This document shows, piece after piece, positions 16,138 to 24,906 of a stretch of DNA of 64,000 nt (positions are counted from its first letter, which is position 1; each line of letters begins with the position of its first letter). The notes beneath the pieces were generated by a model that worked only from the letters and a program-made list of their open reading frames with translations, did no database searches and was not told the origin of the DNA. Origin of the DNA: DASYXT01 sp035934555. GTDB lineage: Bacteria > Verrucomicrobiota > Verrucomicrobiia > Limisphaerales > UBA8199. Made by a program: the position numbers and the translations under genes. The stretch covers positions 124,001 through 188,000 of the forward strand of contig DASYXT010000055.1 of NCBI GenBank assembly GCA_035934555.1, in the 5' to 3' direction.

Positions 16138-17427
16138 ATGCCTGCCGACGTCGCCAGTGTGCCCGAAGAGGGGACCGGCGCGCTGCGTCGCGTGCTGGTG
16201 GGTGGAGCGCTGTGGCGCGACACCTTTGCGTCGTTGCGCCACCGGAATTTTCGGCTGTTTTTCGGCGGCCAACTCATTTCCCTCATTGGCACCTGGATGC
16301 AGAATACGGCCCAGGGCTGGCTGGTTTACGAACTAACGCATTCGAAAGTCTTGCTGGGCGTGGTAGCGGCCGTGGGCTCGACGCCGATGATGCTCTTCTC
16401 GATTTGGGGCGGCTCGGTCGCCGATCGGCATTCCAAACGCCGCATCGTTCTTTGCACGCAAACGGCGATGATGCTCTTCGCGTTTGTCTTCGCCGCGCTG
16501 GTTTGGACCGGCCGGATTCGGCCGTGGCAAATTCTCGTGCTGGCCGCGCTAGGCGGGCTGGCGATGGCCTTCGACATGCCCGCGCGGCAAGCGTTCATGG
16601 TCGAAATGACCAGCCGCGAGGACCTCATCAACGCGATTTCGCTCAACAGCTCGATCGTCAACGGTGCGCGGGTGATCGGCCCGTCAGTCGCAGGCCTGCT
16701 GATGGCCAAAGTCAGCATGGCAGCGTGCTTTTTCCTGAATGGCCTGAGCTTTGTCGCAGTCATAACGAGTCTCTGGCTGATGCGCCTGCCGCGGTTCATT
16801 CCGCCCCAGCGCGTCAGTTCCGCCTGGGCGCATGCCACCGAAGGCTTTGCTTACGTCTGGAAAAGCCGCCGGATGCGCACCATCCTGATCCTGTTCGCCG
16901 TCGTCGGCATCTTCGGTTGGTCCTATTCAGTTCTCATGCCGGCGTTTGCCTCGGATGTATTGCAAGTGGGCCAGGCGCAATACGGGGTCCTGCTCAGTGC
17001 CAATGGCATTGGCGCGTTACTTGGCGCCCTGACGGTCGCCACGGTGGGCAAACGGGCCAACCGCCGCTTCCTGGTTCTCGGCGGGCTATGGGTCTTCGCG
17101 GTGATGCTGCTGCTGCTGGCGCTCATCCGGAATTACTATTTGGCGCTGGCCTGCCTCGGCGTCGGTGGTTGGGGCATGCTGCTGTTTTTTTCCACCATCA
17201 ACACGCTGCTTCAAACCAATGCCTCGGACGAGATGCGCGGCCGGGTGATGGGCATCTGGGCGCTGATCTTTGGCGGTATGACCCCTCTGGGCGGTCTGGA
17301 AGCCGGTACGCTCGCGCACTATTTCGGCGTGCGCTTTGCCATGGCTCTCGGTGCGGTGGTCTGTGCCCTCGCAGCCCTCGTCGTCTGGGCGGTCGTGCGC
17401 AAACGCGATGCCGCCGCCGGCAAATGA
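16138..17427 (+). CDS. MFS exporter (EntS/MFS_3 type)
   Basis: 429 residues from the ATG at 16138, preceded by 'AGAGGT' at good spacing; an upstream start at 16117 lacks this. About 12 transmembrane helices. MFS_3-type motifs: 'FRLFFGGQLISLIGTWMQ' at the first helix, 'GSVADRHSKRR' in the loop between helices 2 and 3, and 'EMRGRVMGIWALIFGGMTP' late in the protein. The family includes enterobactin and drug exporters. It sits inside the macA-macB run, 40 bp after the adaptor gene, so it is probably co-transcribed and may load or share the same substrate. Confidence 0.92.
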   Translation: MPADVASVPEEGTGALRRVLVGGALWRDTFASLRHRNFRLFFGGQLISLIGTWMQNTAQGWLVYELTHSKVLLGVVAAVGSTPMMLFSIWGGSVADRHSKRRIVLCTQTAMMLFAFVFAALVWTGRIRPWQILVLAALGGLAMAFDMPARQAFMVEMTSREDLINAISLNSSIVNGARVIGPSVAGLLMAKVSMAACFFLNGLSFVAVITSLWLMRLPRFIPPQRVSSAWAHATEGFAYVWKSRRMRTILILFAVVGIFGWSYSVLMPAFASDVLQVGQAQYGVLLSANGIGALLGALTVATVGKRANRRFLVLGGLWVFAVMLLLLALIRNYYLALACLGVGGWGMLLFFSTINTLLQTNASDEMRGRVMGIWALIFGGMTPLGGLEAGTLAHYFGVRFAMALGAVVCALAALVVWAVVRKRDAAAGK

Positions 17428-17472
17428 CAACATCACTTGCTCCCCATAAGGCCTCCGGCAATGACGAGTGCC

Positions 17473-17574
17473 GCGCGGGCATTCCTGTCCGCAGCAGGTT
17501 CCAAACTCCAGCGTCGCTCGAATTTATGTGGAATTTTGCGCTTAACACATTGCTGCGGACAGGAATGTCCGCGC
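17473..17574. repeat. Palindromic dispersed repeat (GCGGACAGGAATGTCCGC type)
   Basis: 24-bp terminal arms: 'GCGCGGGCATTCCTGTCCGC' begins the left arm (17473-17496), and 17551-17574 is its inverted copy with one mismatch in 24. The 54-bp interior contains 'TTTTGCGCTTAACACATTGC', shared in part with the repeat at 630-738. It lies between the MFS and macB genes, so transcription of the operon would produce a stem of 24 bp that may affect downstream expression. Confidence 0.8.
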
Positions 17575-17589
17575 CCCACTGAGGCATTC

Positions 17590-18351
17590 ATGAACCCCGT
17601 CATCAAACTCGACACGATTCACAAAATATACCGCACGGGCGGGGTTGCGGTTCATGCGGTGCGCGGCGTTTCCGCGGAAATTCTTCCGGGCGAATTCGTC
17701 GCGATCATGGGCGCCAGCGGCTCCGGCAAATCCACGCTGATGAATATCGTCGGGTGCCTCGACCGTGCGACCGAGGGCCTGTTCTTGCTCGATGGCACGG
17801 ACGTATCCAAGCTCGACCGCGATGCGCTGGCGGATATCCGGAATCAGAAGATCGGCTTCATTTTCCAGGGCTTCAACTTACTGGCCCGCACCTCGGCGCG
17901 GGAAAATGTGGAATTGCCGATGCTCTATTTGCATCGCCATTTGTCCGGCCGCGAACAACACCAACGCGCGTTGCGCGCGTTGGAGCTGGTCGGGCTGGCC
18001 GAACGGGCTGACCACCACCCCAATCAACTCTCCGGCGGTCAGCAGCAGCGTGTCGCCATCGCCAGAGCGCTGGTGAATCAGCCGGCCCTGTTGCTGGCCG
18101 ATGAACCCACCGGCAATCTCGACAGTCAAACCAGTATCGAGATTATGGGCGTGTTCCAGAAGCTCAATGATCAGGGCATTACCATCGTCATGGTCACCCA
18201 TGAATTGGACATCGCCCGCTACACCAAGCGCAATGTCATCATGCGCGATGGCCGCATTGTCAGCGACACGCCGGTGCCTGACCGGCTCAACGCCGAAACC
18301 GAGTTGCGCCGCCTGCGCGAGGCGCAGCAAGCCGTCCAATTGACTACATGA
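17590..18351 (+). CDS. MacB-type ABC transporter ATPase
   Basis: 253 residues from the ATG at 17590 ('NPVIKLDTIHKIYRTGG'). An upstream extension would read through the palindromic repeat. Walker A 'GASGSGKSTLMN', Q-loop 'GFIFQGFNLLARTSA', signature 'LSGGQQQRVAIARAL', Walker B 'LLLADEPTGNLD', and switch His in 'VMVTHE'. This is the LolD/MacB subfamily, in which the ATPase works with an FtsX-like permease rather than pumping through a classic channel. The stop overlaps the permease start (ATGA at 18348-18351). Confidence 0.95.
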   Translation: MNPVIKLDTIHKIYRTGGVAVHAVRGVSAEILPGEFVAIMGASGSGKSTLMNIVGCLDRATEGLFLLDGTDVSKLDRDALADIRNQKIGFIFQGFNLLARTSARENVELPMLYLHRHLSGREQHQRALRALELVGLAERADHHPNQLSGGQQQRVAIARALVNQPALLLADEPTGNLDSQTSIEIMGVFQKLNDQGITIVMVTHELDIARYTKRNVIMRDGRIVSDTPVPDRLNAETELRRLREAQQAVQLTT

Positions 18352-19568
18352 AACGCATCCTGGCCACTCTGCGCATCGCCGCCCGCGCGCTCAAACGCAA
18401 CCTGATGCGCACCATCCTGACGATGCTCGGCATCATCATCGGCGTCGGTGCGGTCATCGGCGCCGTCAGCCTCACCAACGGCGCCAAATCCCAAATCGAG
18501 GCGCAAATCGCCAGCATGGGACAGAACGTCATTCTGGTATGGTCCGGCAGCTTTACGCGCGGGGGCATGCACAGCGGTTGGGGCGGCGCCGGCACGCTGA
18601 CCGTTGATGACGCCGAAGCGATCCAGCGGGAAATCCCGGGCGTGATGGCCATCAGCTCCGAGGTCCGCAGCGGCGTTTTGATCGTCGCAGGCAATGAAAA
18701 CTGGAATACGACTTTGCTCGGGGAATCGCCGGAATATTTCGACATTCGCGAGTGGCCGGTCGTCCTGGGCTCTGCCTTTACCGAACAGGATGTGCGCGCC
18801 GCCAATAAGGTCGCCGTGATTGGCAAAACCATCGCTGATCAGATGTTTCCGGGTGAAGACCCGGTCGGTCAAATCCTGCGCATTCGCGGCGTGCCGTTCA
18901 TCGTCACCGGCATGTTGTTGCCCAAGGGCCTCTCCGTCCAGGGCAACGATCAGGACGACATCATCATCGTGCCGTACACCAGCGCGATGAAACGCATCCA
19001 GCACGTCACCAACTTGCGGTCGATTAACGTCCAGGCGGCCAAACCCTCCCTGCTCAACCCGGTCCAGCAGCAAGTCATCGACTTGCTGCGCCAGCGTCAT
19101 CGCATCACCCCGGGCAAAGATGACGATTTCACCGTCCGCAACCAGCAAGAAATTGCCGATATGGCCACTGCCCAGTCCAAGACGATGACCGTGCTGCTGG
19201 GGGCGGTGGCGATGGTGTCGCTGGTGGTCGGCGGGATCGGCATCATGAACATCATGCTGGTGAGTGTCACTGAACGCACGCGCGAGATTGGCATCCGCAT
19301 GGCCATCGGCGCACGGGGCCGCGATATTCTCCTGCAATTCCTGACGGAGGCCGTTACGCTGAGCATCACCGGCGGTTTGCTCGGCATCGCTGCCGGCGTC
19401 GGGGTTTCCAAGTTACTTTCTGTGCAGTGGAATTGGCCGACGCTGATCCCACCCGAGTGGGTCGCTTATGCGTTTTTCTTCAGCGCCGCCGTCGGAATTT
19501 TCTTTGGGTTCTATCCCGCCCGCAAAGCCTCTCGCCTCGACCCCATCGACGCCCTCCGCTATGAGTAA
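18348..19568 (+). CDS. MacB-type FtsX-like permease
   Basis: 406 residues. One N-terminal transmembrane helix ('TILTMLGIIIGVGAVIG'), a periplasmic MacB_PCD domain (about 45-270) and three C-terminal helices with 'VGGIGIMNIMLVSVTERTRE' and 'GIRMAIGARGRDI', the conserved FtsX-domain core. Together with the ATPase and the MacA-like adaptor it forms a mechanotransmission-type tripartite efflux pump. Its last codons overlap the start of purH by 8 bp ('ATGAGTAA'), an unusual coupling of a transporter to a purine gene. Confidence 0.95.
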   Translation: MKRILATLRIAARALKRNLMRTILTMLGIIIGVGAVIGAVSLTNGAKSQIEAQIASMGQNVILVWSGSFTRGGMHSGWGGAGTLTVDDAEAIQREIPGVMAISSEVRSGVLIVAGNENWNTTLLGESPEYFDIREWPVVLGSAFTEQDVRAANKVAVIGKTIADQMFPGEDPVGQILRIRGVPFIVTGMLLPKGLSVQGNDQDDIIIVPYTSAMKRIQHVTNLRSINVQAAKPSLLNPVQQQVIDLLRQRHRITPGKDDDFTVRNQQEIADMATAQSKTMTVLLGAVAMVSLVVGGIGIMNIMLVSVTERTREIGIRMAIGARGRDILLQFLTEAVTLSITGGLLGIAAGVGVSKLLSVQWNWPTLIPPEWVAYAFFFSAAVGIFFGFYPARKASRLDPIDALRYE

Positions 19569-21114
19569 GACACGACGCGCGTTGTTGTCCGTCTCAGACA
19601 AAAGCGGCCTGGTGCCGCTGGCGCAAGCGCTCGCCGGCGCCGGCGTGGAACTGCTCTCGACTGGCGGTACCGCCAAAGCTTTGCGCGATGCCGGCCTCCA
19701 GGTCACTGATGTCAGCACCTACACCGGCTTTCCCGAAATGCTCGATGGCCGGGTTAAAACGCTGCATCCAAAGGTCCACGGCGGCCTGCTCTACCTCCGC
19801 GGCAATCCCACGCACGAAGCCGCCATCGGCCAGCAGGGCATCGAACCGATCGATTTTGTTGTCGTCAACCTCTATCCCTTCGAGCAGACCGTTGCCCGGC
19901 CCGGCGTCGCGCTCCACGACGCCATCGAGAATATCGATATCGGCGGACCGTCCATGCTGCGCAGCGCCGCCAAAAACCACGAGAGCGTAACGGTTCTCAT
20001 CGATCCCGCAGATTACCCCGCTGTCATCGAACAGGTCCAGTCCACGGGCGTGACCACCCTGCCCTTGCGCCAAAGTCTCGCGGCGAAAGTCTTCGCGCGC
20101 ACCGCCGCTTACGACGGCGCGATCGCCGCGCATCTGACTCAGGCCTTCTCGAATGCGTCCGCGCCAGCCGTGCCGCCCGTGTTATCGATCCACGCGCCCC
20201 TGGTTCAACCGCTGCGTTATGGCGAGAACCCGCACCAGGCCGCAGCCCTGTATGGCCGGTTCAACGAGTTTTTCCACCAACTCCACGGGAAAGAACTTTC
20301 CTACAACAATATTCTCGACCTCACCGCCGCCGCCGCGCTCGTTGCCGAGTTTGCCGATGACGCCCCTACCCTCGCGATCCTCAAGCACACCAACCCGTGC
20401 GGTGTCGGCCAAAGCGCTTCGTTACGCGAAGGATGGGAGAAAGCTTTCGCGACGGACCGGCAGGCCCCCTTCGGGGGCATCATTGCCGTGAATCGAACTC
20501 TCGACGAACCGACGGCTCAAGCTATCGCGGAGATTTTCAGCGAAGTCATCGTCGCGCCTCAATTCTCAGCCGAAGCCCTCGCTGTCCTGCAAAAGAAAAA
20601 GAACCTGCGCCTGCTGCGCGTACTCAAATCCCCCATCGACGCCCGGCCCTGGGACGTGCGTAGCGTCGGCGCTGACTCGTATCTGCTCCAACAACGTGAT
20701 CTCCAAGGCGGCGGGGGCTCTGGTTGGAAAGTTGTCACTCGTCGCCAGCCTACGCCCGCCGAATGGCAGGCCTTGCGCTTCGGGTGGCGCGTCGTCAAGC
20801 ACGTCAAATCCAACGCTATTGTTTATGCCGGCGCAGACCGGACATTAGGGGTGGGCGCCGGCCAAATGAGCCGCGTCGATGCCAGCCGCCTGGCGGTCTG
20901 GAAAGCCGGCGAGGCTGGCCTCGCCTTGGCCGGCAGTGTCGTCTGCAGCGACGCGTTCTTCCCTTTCCCTGACGGCCTGCTGGCCGCCGCCGATGCCGGC
21001 GCGACCGCGGCGATTCAACCCGGCGGCTCCGTCCGCGACGCCGACGTCATTGCCGCCGCCGACGAGCGCAACCTCGCCATGGTGTTCACCGGCATCAGGC
21101 ATTTCCGGCACTGA
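19561..21114 (+). CDS. purH: Bifunctional AICAR formyltransferase/IMP cyclohydrolase
   Basis: 517 residues from the ATG at 19561; the longer frame from 19468 lies wholly inside macB coding sequence. The N-terminal MGS-like IMP cyclohydrolase domain (about 1-150) shows 'RALLSVSDKSGL', 'STGGTAKAL', 'GRVKTLHPKVHGG' and 'NLYPFEQTV'. The formyltransferase domain (about 180-517) shows 'LRYGENPHQAA', 'KHTNPCGVG', 'DRQAPFGGI' and the final 'PGGSVRDADVI'. It catalyses the last two steps of IMP synthesis. No other purine gene is nearby; it overlaps the permease by 8 bp and probably depends on that transcript. Confidence 0.97.
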   Translation: MSKTRRALLSVSDKSGLVPLAQALAGAGVELLSTGGTAKALRDAGLQVTDVSTYTGFPEMLDGRVKTLHPKVHGGLLYLRGNPTHEAAIGQQGIEPIDFVVVNLYPFEQTVARPGVALHDAIENIDIGGPSMLRSAAKNHESVTVLIDPADYPAVIEQVQSTGVTTLPLRQSLAAKVFARTAAYDGAIAAHLTQAFSNASAPAVPPVLSIHAPLVQPLRYGENPHQAAALYGRFNEFFHQLHGKELSYNNILDLTAAAALVAEFADDAPTLAILKHTNPCGVGQSASLREGWEKAFATDRQAPFGGIIAVNRTLDEPTAQAIAEIFSEVIVAPQFSAEALAVLQKKKNLRLLRVLKSPIDARPWDVRSVGADSYLLQQRDLQGGGGSGWKVVTRRQPTPAEWQALRFGWRVVKHVKSNAIVYAGADRTLGVGAGQMSRVDASRLAVWKAGEAGLALAGSVVCSDAFFPFPDGLLAAADAGATAAIQPGGSVRDADVIAAADERNLAMVFTGIRHFRH

Positions 21115-21116
21115 AG

Positions 21117-23309
21117 CTAACGGAAACTGAATCCGTACTGCGTTCCATCTGGAAAGCGCACATTTACTAATTTGTTGGCAAAAAGACCGTACCGCCTCGC
21201 GAATGCCCTCTCGGCCTCTGTTTCATTCGTAGATGTCACGACATCCGTGTAACTAATCGTCGCACCTCGCAGCCATGCCTCGGTGCTCGCCGAAAGAGCT
21301 CCCGTTGCCTCTAATTCTGAAAGGCTCACGTTGCCACGTTGACCTTTGGGAGGCAGTTCCCGTAAAGCCTGCTCCAGCTCGGCTTGAGGGAACTCCCAGG
21401 CTTTATCTGCTGCTGCGATGAAAGCTCTCGCCCAAAATGCATACAAAAAGATCAGCGCACCCAACAGCACCCCTCTCTTGAGCAGGACTCCGCGCCTCAG
21501 CTCGGGTTGCCGGAATTGACTCAGACTCTGTCGAAGCATCAGGAACAGCCATAGCCCACAAGCGATGCAAGTCACAAACGGTATTACCCGGCCAATGCTC
21601 TTGCCAAAAGATGCCGGTGACCACTGCATGTGGGTTATCAGCCAGGTGAGCAGGTTGGTTTGCACACCGGTCATGCTCGACTGCATAGCTCCTGCCCAAA
21701 TTCCAAACTGGGCGCAACCCGTCCCCGCTGCCAATCCAATGAGTGTTGCCACGAACGCCCGCACGGGATTGCCAAGGTGTGTGCTGGCCCAAAAGCTAAC
21801 GAGAATGCTTAGCCAAGCCAGCAGCCCGGCCGTTAATACCCCCTCACGAGTCGGTCCACCCCAACGCGCCGCGCCCGCTCCACTCAGAACCTCCAACAGG
21901 AAGAGGCCCGCGGGCAATAAACATCCAAGCGCCAACCCGGTAACACTCGCCATGCCCACCTTCACCAGCCACATCCGCCGGCTTGTGCTGGGCAGTGTCA
22001 AATGCCATTCGGATATTCCCAGCCCTTTTTCTTCCCCAACCCCAATGCATCCCGCAAGGATTAAGGCAACCGGGATGTAAAAGAATAACAGCAAATCCAG
22101 CCAGTCATTATACCCCTGCTGCGGCCAAAGGAGGTGCAGGCCCAGCCCGACTAACCAGCACGCTGTAAATACCGCCGCGGCCAAATAGACTGGTTTCTGC
22201 AGTCGCAACTCCTTTCGCAGCAAGTTGGCGAGATTGTGGTGGGGTCTGCTGATGAGCCAGCGGGTTACCCAACCGCCCCGCACGATGATACCAGAAACAC
22301 CCGAACCGTCTGCGGCCACCGGCTCACGCACCTCGAGCCGCGCGAACCGACGCCACCCCAGCCACAGAAATAGTCCGGCGTACACGCCAGCGCCAATGCA
22401 TAGAACATCCGGCAAGTAAGGCCCCTGAACCGTTAGTTCGGGCGACACAAACCGCCCGAGCAGGAATATCACTAGCATCGCTGTCAGCGTCTGGCTGGCA
22501 ACCGCGAATACCACCCCGCCGATCGTCGAGCGCGCCATTAGGGTCCAAAAGCCTGCTGAACATATAATGGCCACCACAAACAGCACCTCGATCGGTGGCT
22601 GGCCTTCGGACGCAAAATTGGCTAATTGCGGCACCAGGAAAACGGCTGCCGTCATCAGCGCTAATCTCAGAAACTTTCCGCTCCAGAAGCTGCGCCCCAA
22701 CCAAACGAACGTCAGCCCATATATCCCGAAAAGTGTGTAGAGCGCCGCTTTGTGGTCTCCCAGCATTATCGCCACAAGCTGTGGCGAATGTTTATAGAGA
22801 AGCCTCACCCCGAGAATGAAACCGCCGAACACAACCACTTGGCTTACGCTGCCGCAGAGGATTCCTGCGGAGGTGGAACGAGTGACTGAGGTCCAGAATC
22901 CTGAGGAAGTTACGATGGCAAAAAGGAATAGGCTTATGAGAAGGTACTCCTGATCGGCAAAGCTCGTGAACCAGTGCAACCAGACCCACGTCCCGCGGTC
23001 CAACACCAGCACCAGCGCTCCCCCTGCTCCAACCACCAGGGATTTTTCTCTCCATAACCGCGAACGCTTCAGCGGTTGGCTTATCAGCAGCGGCCACGTG
23101 CGTTCCTGGAACTCAGACCCAAACGACAGCGCCGCAAATAGAGCGGCGGAACCACACAGAAAAAAGACCCGGACACTTTCGGCGAAATCACCCTCTGTAA
23201 CTATTGCCGCCAGGCTCGCCACCGCGGCAATACACCAAGGCCACCACAGCCCGCGAACCTCTTTGAACAATCTGGTTTCCCAATTCGTTCGCGTCATAAG
23301 CCCAGTCAT
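21117..23309 (-). CDS. ABC-2-type multi-pass permease of the YtrA-regulated transporter
   Basis: 730 residues with roughly 12 or more hydrophobic segments and a polar C-terminal domain of about 100 residues. ATGs at 23309 and 23297 are both possible; the first overlaps the upstream ATPase stop (ATGA), favouring coupling. The sequence has no catalytic motif and is recognised by topology ('FLCGSAALFAALSFGSE', 'ERTWPLLISQPLKRSRLW'), typical of ABC-2 permeases, and by its position behind the ATPase and GntR genes. It is about twice the usual permease length: two ABC-2 modules appear to be joined, the second starting near residue 350 ('NLLRKELRLQKPVYL'), so one chain may supply both membrane halves. 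Confidence 0.82.
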   Translation of the reverse strand: MTGLMTRTNWETRLFKEVRGLWWPWCIAAVASLAAIVTEGDFAESVRVFFLCGSAALFAALSFGSEFQERTWPLLISQPLKRSRLWREKSLVVGAGGALVLVLDRGTWVWLHWFTSFADQEYLLISLFLFAIVTSSGFWTSVTRSTSAGILCGSVSQVVVFGGFILGVRLLYKHSPQLVAIMLGDHKAALYTLFGIYGLTFVWLGRSFWSGKFLRLALMTAAVFLVPQLANFASEGQPPIEVLFVVAIICSAGFWTLMARSTIGGVVFAVASQTLTAMLVIFLLGRFVSPELTVQGPYLPDVLCIGAGVYAGLFLWLGWRRFARLEVREPVAADGSGVSGIIVRGGWVTRWLISRPHHNLANLLRKELRLQKPVYLAAAVFTACWLVGLGLHLLWPQQGYNDWLDLLLFFYIPVALILAGCIGVGEEKGLGISEWHLTLPSTSRRMWLVKVGMASVTGLALGCLLPAGLFLLEVLSGAGAARWGGPTREGVLTAGLLAWLSILVSFWASTHLGNPVRAFVATLIGLAAGTGCAQFGIWAGAMQSSMTGVQTNLLTWLITHMQWSPASFGKSIGRVIPFVTCIACGLWLFLMLRQSLSQFRQPELRRGVLLKRGVLLGALIFLYAFWARAFIAAADKAWEFPQAELEQALRELPPKGQRGNVSLSELEATGALSASTEAWLRGATISYTDVVTSTNETEAERAFARRYGLFANKLVNVRFPDGTQYGFSFR

Positions 23310-24196
23310 TTCAGCGTCGCCACGAATACCTCTTCCAGCGTTAGGCCTTCCGACGTGAGCGACTCGGGCCCCAGACGCTGGAGCTGCTGCAGAATCGCCG
23401 GTGTACCGCCATTGGCGATGATTTCCAGCTCGCGCCGGTCGCGCCGCGTATGCAGCGCATCAGGGAAATCCAGCTCCGGCGCCGCCGCTGCAAACCGTGC
23501 GCGGATTTTCTGGTACCTCTCCCGGGCGGCGTCGGCCCCGAGCGACAACACATTCCGTCCGCGGTCAATAATCGTGAACTCGTCAATGAGCCCTTCAAAC
23601 TCTGAGATCAAGTGGGTTGAGACCAATATTGTCCGCTGCCCAGGCTCACCCTCCTGATACGCGCCGATTACTGTCTCAATGAACTCACGCCGCACGATGG
23701 GATCCAGCCCCGAGGTCGGCTCATCCAACAACAGCAACTCCGGTTCCGGGCAAATCGCCCCTACCAATGCCAACTGCGTCCGCTGCCCTTTCGATAGCGC
23801 CCCGGCCCGCTGGCCCTCTTCCAGCCGGAAACGCTCCAATAGCTCGCTTTCAGTAACGCGATTCCAGTGCGCCCGGAACGACGCCAAATAATCGAGCGTC
23901 TCCCTCACTGTCATCCAGGGGTAAAACGCTACATAATCCGGCACGTACGCCAATCGGCGCTTTACCTCGACTTCGTTTTGCGCCGGGTCCAGCCCGAACA
24001 GGCGCACCGTCCCGCTTTTGGGACGTAACAGGTTCAGCAGGCATTTCATCGTGGTGGTTTTCCCAGCGCCGTTCCGGCCGAAAAGCCCATAACAACGGCC
24101 CGGTTTTACGGTCAGGTCCAAATCCTGAACCGCGTCCGCCTTTCCATAACCGTAGCTCAACCCTTTAATTTCAACGACTGGTCCGGATTCGCTCAT
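23306..24196 (-). CDS. ABC transporter ATPase (YtrB/ABC-2 type)
   Basis: 296 residues from the ATG at 24196 ('SESGPVVEIKGLSYGYGK'). Walker A 'FGRNGAGKTTTMKC', Q-loop 'AYVPDYVAFYPWMTVRE', a degenerate signature region 'ALSKGQRTQLALVGAI', Walker B 'LLLLDEPTSGLDP', and switch His in 'STHLISE'. A C-terminal extension of about 80 residues follows, as in ABC-2 exporters. It lies 7 bp after the GntR gene and overlaps the permease by 4 bp. In Firmicutes ytr-type systems respond to cell-wall antibiotics; whether this one does is unknown. Confidence 0.93.
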   Translation of the reverse strand: MSESGPVVEIKGLSYGYGKADAVQDLDLTVKPGRCYGLFGRNGAGKTTTMKCLLNLLRPKSGTVRLFGLDPAQNEVEVKRRLAYVPDYVAFYPWMTVRETLDYLASFRAHWNRVTESELLERFRLEEGQRAGALSKGQRTQLALVGAICPEPELLLLDEPTSGLDPIVRREFIETVIGAYQEGEPGQRTILVSTHLISEFEGLIDEFTIIDRGRNVLSLGADAARERYQKIRARFAAAAPELDFPDALHTRRDRRELEIIANGGTPAILQQLQRLGPESLTSEGLTLEEVFVATLK

Positions 24197-24203
24197 AAAC
24201 GCC

Positions 24204-24632
24204 TCAATGCTCTTTACGCTCGCCGCTCGGTTGCGCGTCGCGGCTTTGCCTTCTGCTCTCGAACAGCTCAACCCTCTCTTTTAGCATCTCCACCAACTCG
24301 GCCGGCGGAACCTGCAGATGATGCGCCTGCACCACGACATGATCGATTTCCTCCGTCAGCAGTTTGCGCCGCACATCCTTTTTCAGCGGCGAATTGTTCG
24401 GCTTCACGAAACAGCCTTTGCCGGGAATCGTTTCGATGATGCCCTGGCTTTCCAGCTCCGTGTAGGCCTTCGCCACGGTATTGCGATTGACCCGCAATTC
24501 TTCCGCTAGCGGCCGAATCGAAGGCAAGGCCTCCCCTTCCCGCATCGCGCCCGTCGCCGCCGCTGCCTTCACCTGGTCCACCACTTGCAGATAGACCGGC
24601 TTACCCGACTTGTAATTGATCTGCCAGAGCAT
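24204..24632 (-). CDS. GntR-family regulator, YtrA subfamily
   Basis: About 142 residues from the ATG at 24632; the in-frame ATGs at 24635 and 24647 are alternatives, but the last falls inside the palindromic operator. N-terminal winged helix: 'KPVYLQVVDQVK', 'LPSIRPLAEELRVNRNTVAK', 'AYTELESQGIIETIPGKGCF'. Only a short C-terminal helical tail follows, which defines the YtrA subgroup that represses its own ABC operon. Located directly ahead of the ABC ATPase and permease genes, and just downstream of a perfect inverted repeat. Confidence 0.93.
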   Translation of the reverse strand: MLWQINYKSGKPVYLQVVDQVKAAAATGAMREGEALPSIRPLAEELRVNRNTVAKAYTELESQGIIETIPGKGCFVKPNNSPLKKDVRRKLLTEEIDHVVVQAHHLQVPPAELVEMLKERVELFESRRQSRDAQPSGERKEH

Positions 24633-24640
24633 CATTATTA

Positions 24641-24662
24641 CTGTCATATGACAATATGACAG
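24641..24662. promoter_or_regulatory. Palindromic operator of the GntR/ABC operon
   Basis: 'CTGTCATAT' (24641-24649) and 'ATATGACAG' (24654-24662) form a perfect 9-bp inverted repeat with a 4-bp spacer. It overlaps the region just upstream of the regulator start, where YtrA-type repressors bind. The inner 12 bp 'TGTCATATGACA' is itself palindromic. Autoregulation is the natural reading. Confidence 0.75.
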
Positions 24663-24906
24663 ACGCCGTGTCTTGTCAAGGGGGCTTTTTCTGTTGCCAA
24701 CCCAGCGCAGCTCCCAAGAAATCCAATCGTGCCGCGCGAAGCGTCGTGGACTGCGCCAGCCCTCTGGCGCTTTCTACATGTGTTCGAACCGTTGGTGTTG
24801 GAGTTGCTGTTCGCCTTCTCGCCAAATCGGGAGAGCCTGCAATGTGAAACCATTCACCCACTGGACCCTTTGACTTTGCCTGGGGCTTCTCTTAGCCTGC
24901 CCCGCC

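Noticed and set aside
16110..17582. A 490-codon open frame overlapping the MFS gene in another frame
   Set aside because: It is Arg/Ala-rich with no recognisable domain, and the MFS frame in the same region has clear motifs; high GC opens false frames.
24746..24906. A histidine-responsive leader or riboswitch before hisD
   Set aside because: No His-rich leader peptide or terminator/antiterminator pair was found in the upstream sequence.
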